In this document: positions 6,262-7,087 of the stretch, piece after piece | How the letters are laid out: every line of letters begins with the position of its first letter | Numbering within the stretch: position 1 is the first letter of the stretch | Assembly (NCBI GenBank): GCA_900555365.1 | Contig: USKO01000031.1 | Location: forward strand, 1 to 7,087 | DNA: 7,087 nucleotides | Source: an uncultured Bacillota bacterium | Lineage (GTDB): Bacteria; Bacillota; Clostridia; Christensenellales; UBA1242 | Reading direction: 5' to 3' | Translations under genes and position numbers: made by a program | The notes under the pieces: generated by a model | Databases searched by the model: none | What the model saw: only the letters and a program-made list of their open reading frames with translations | What the model was told of the DNA's origin: nothing

Positions 6262-6712
6262 AATTTGTTTCTTTAAATATTGTTGAGAGCGCTGAAAGTC
6301 TATCGTTGATTATTTTTTTTAGTTCAAATTCAAAATTTGATTCTTCGCTTAACTGTAACAGCACTTTTAAAAGCTGACTTTCAAGACCGATAAAAACGAG
6401 AAAGCAGCTCGTTTTATCGCGCCTATAATGATGATTAGTAAGTGGCTCTTCATAGTCAAAAATAACACGAAGCCTTTTGATTTGTCTTTCATTTAATGAA
6501 TATAAAGTGGAGGTGTTTAAAAATCCTCCCATTAAAAATAAACAAGATTTTATTTTTGATAAAAGCTCAAAAACATTGACGATTAGCTCTTGATTTTTTT
6601 CATTGTCAACCTTTACAAAGACAAACCCATGCTTTTTTAGAGCATTGGAATAAGCTTTAGCCATAGCCTCATATTCGTCTATGCTTAAAATTTGCTCATC
6701 ATTATATTTCAT
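6260..6712 (-). CDS. hypothetical protein, about 150 residues
   Basis: 150 residues read on the minus strand. The ATG at 6712-6710 is preceded by a GAGGG ribosome binding site (6723-6719) with 6-base spacing, which supports this start. I do not recognise the family. It is Lys/Leu/Glu-rich and looks like a compact cytoplasmic alpha/beta fold. A helix spans about 10-28, a beta-like GFVFVKVD is at 29-36, a hydrophobic helix or strand is around 46-63, another strand FLVFIGLE is around 104-111, and a long C-terminal helix follows. Cys57 and Cys103 and an HH pair (94-95) are present but form no known metal or catalytic motif. No signal peptide is seen. Its start overlaps the end of an upstream minus-strand reading frame by ATGA, so it was probably the last gene of an operon entering from the right, ending at the shared terminator. 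Confidence 0.75.
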   Translation of the reverse strand: MKYNDEQILSIDEYEAMAKAYSNALKKHGFVFVKVDNEKNQELIVNVFELLSKIKSCLFLMGGFLNTSTLYSLNERQIKRLRVIFDYEEPLTNHHYRRDKTSCFLVFIGLESQLLKVLLQLSEESNFEFELKKIINDRLSALSTIFKETN

Positions 6713-6840
6713 TTTGCGCCCTCATGTTTATTTATTCGAAGAAAAGATTTTTGGTGACTTTTAGTTTTTCTCATATTTAAGAGATTATGCTGAGCATAGA
6801 ATGGCAGTGAGCTAAAAAAACTTTTATTAAAAAATATTCC
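6709..6840 (-). pseudogene. 3' end of an unrecognised gene, 5' part lost at the junction
   Basis: The minus-strand frame ends in TGA inside an ATGA overlap with the start of the next gene, a common operon arrangement. The visible C-terminal residues include LPFYAQHNLLN followed by a basic tail with MRKTKSHQK; I do not recognise the family. The frame remains open to an ATG at 6894, which would make 61 residues. However, the codons beyond about 6840 lie in the GC-richer DNA that belongs with the aldolase gene, so that apparent N-terminus is probably accidental. No ribosome binding site supports the 6894 ATG. The best reading is a gene tail cut by the 6800-6860 junction. Its true start and family are unknown, and it might be non-coding. 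Confidence 0.4.
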
Positions 6841-6860
6841 GAATTCCCGCGCGGCGGTTT
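6800..6860. other. putative junction between two unrelated DNA types
   Basis: To the left, sequence is AT-rich with Bacillota-type ribosome binding sites and promoters. At about 6841 it turns abruptly to GC-rich sequence (CCCGCGCGGCGG), followed by a Bacteroidota-type promoter element and gene. An A/T-only low-complexity run (about 6813-6838) lies at the boundary, the kind of sequence where a false assembly overlap could form. No direct repeats, integrase, tRNA end or insertion sequence mark it as a mobile-element edge. The exact base of the join cannot be fixed by eye. Confidence 0.6.
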
Positions 6861-6873
6861 CTGAATTTTGTTG

Positions 6874-6881
6874 TATCTTTG
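6874..6881 (+). promoter_or_regulatory. Bacteroidota-type -7 promoter element
   Basis: TATCTTTG matches TAnnTTTG, the -7 element used by the primary sigma factor of Bacteroidota. It is followed by a leader of about 45 bases with no Shine-Dalgarno before the aldolase ATG, as is normal for that phylum. A TTTG -33 element at the expected spacing is not clear, which lowers confidence. Confidence 0.6.
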
Positions 6882-6934
6882 CATGAACTCCCATAGAGAT
6901 TCATTTCGTATCAAATAACTAAAATTTAACGGTT

Positions 6935-7087
6935 ATGGTATCTTACAAAGAACTCGGACTGGTGAATACGCGCGAGATGTTCGCCAAGGCCATCAAGGGC
7001 GGTTATGCCATTCCTGCATTCAACTTCAACAACATGGAGCAGTTGCAGGCGATCATTTCGGCGTGCGTCGAGGCCAATTCGCCCGTT
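6935..7087 (+). CDS. fba: class II fructose-1,6-bisphosphate aldolase, N-terminal fragment (runs off window)
   Basis: The first 51 codons of an open frame that continues past the window end. The opening MVSYKELGLVNTREMFAKA and the following GGYAIPAFNFNNMEQLQAI match the start of class II (zinc-dependent) aldolases. AIPAFNFNN is the conserved first beta-strand of the TIM barrel. The enzyme cleaves fructose-1,6-bisphosphate to dihydroxyacetone phosphate and glyceraldehyde-3-phosphate in glycolysis and does the reverse in gluconeogenesis. The zinc-binding histidines and catalytic Asp lie beyond the window. The sequence most resembles Bacteroidota enzymes as I remember them. Codons favour G/C in third position, unlike every other gene here. 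The start is an ATG without Shine-Dalgarno, behind a TAnnTTTG promoter element. Family confidence is high; lineage is inferred. Confidence 0.9.
   Translation, partial: MVSYKELGLVNTREMFAKAIKGGYAIPAFNFNNMEQLQAIISACVEANSPV

Noticed and set aside
6841..6846. GAATTC (EcoRI site) exactly at the composition change
   Set aside because: It hinted at a ligation chimera, but GAATTC also occurs uncut at 5695-5700, and one 6-bp site is weak evidence.
6841..6894. N-terminal part of the 61-codon minus-strand frame as real coding sequence
   Set aside because: It lies in GC-richer DNA associated with the aldolase promoter, has no ribosome binding site, and overlaps the TAnnTTTG element.

Overview
The first ~6.8 kb is AT-rich DNA that looks like a Bacillota (Firmicutes) genome, probably an uncultured gut-type Clostridia or related lineage. 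The evidence is near-consensus sigma-A promoters (TTGACA-17-TATAAT), strong AGGAGG-type ribosome binding sites, compact rho-independent terminators, a CCA-encoding tRNA and an InlB/Listeria-Bacteroides-repeat surface protein. The phylum is inferred from these signals and could not be checked by database search. The last ~250 bp look different: higher GC, G/C-ending codons, no Shine-Dalgarno, a Bacteroidota-type TAnnTTTG promoter element, and the start of a Bacteroidota-like class II fructose-bisphosphate aldolase. The window therefore appears to cross a junction between two kinds of DNA, most simply a chimeric contig join somewhere around 6800-6860.

Layout: (1) 104-1480, a single-pass membrane protein with a long extracytoplasmic part, as a free-standing unit with a textbook promoter and terminator. 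(2) 1541-1726, an operator-like palindrome, a promoter, tRNA-Ala(TGC) and its terminator. (3) About 200 bp of AT-rich spacer holding an orphan ribosome binding site. (4) 1976-3574, a secreted or membrane-anchored protein with InlB B-repeat-like modules, again with its own promoter and terminator. (5) 3768-5580, a two-gene overlapping operon for ribosome maturation: the EngB/YsxC-family GTPase and a TRAM-domain, Fe-S-type rRNA uracil-5 methyltransferase (RlmCD/RumA family). (6) 5674-6231, a small SEL1-repeat-like protein that converges on (7) 6260-6712, an unrecognised minus-strand protein; they share a bidirectional terminator. (8) 6709 to about 6840, minus strand, the apparent 3' end of a gene coupled to gene 7 by an ATGA overlap and cut off at the junction. 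(9) 6935-7087, the first 51 codons of the aldolase.

No new multi-gene system is evident. The most unusual observations are: an in-frame loss of about five residues in the Walker A P-loop of the EngB homologue, whose other GTPase motifs are intact; a three-codon upstream ORF that carries the only good ribosome binding site before that gene, which could also be a one-base frameshift of the original start; and the compositional and taxonomic junction at the right end.
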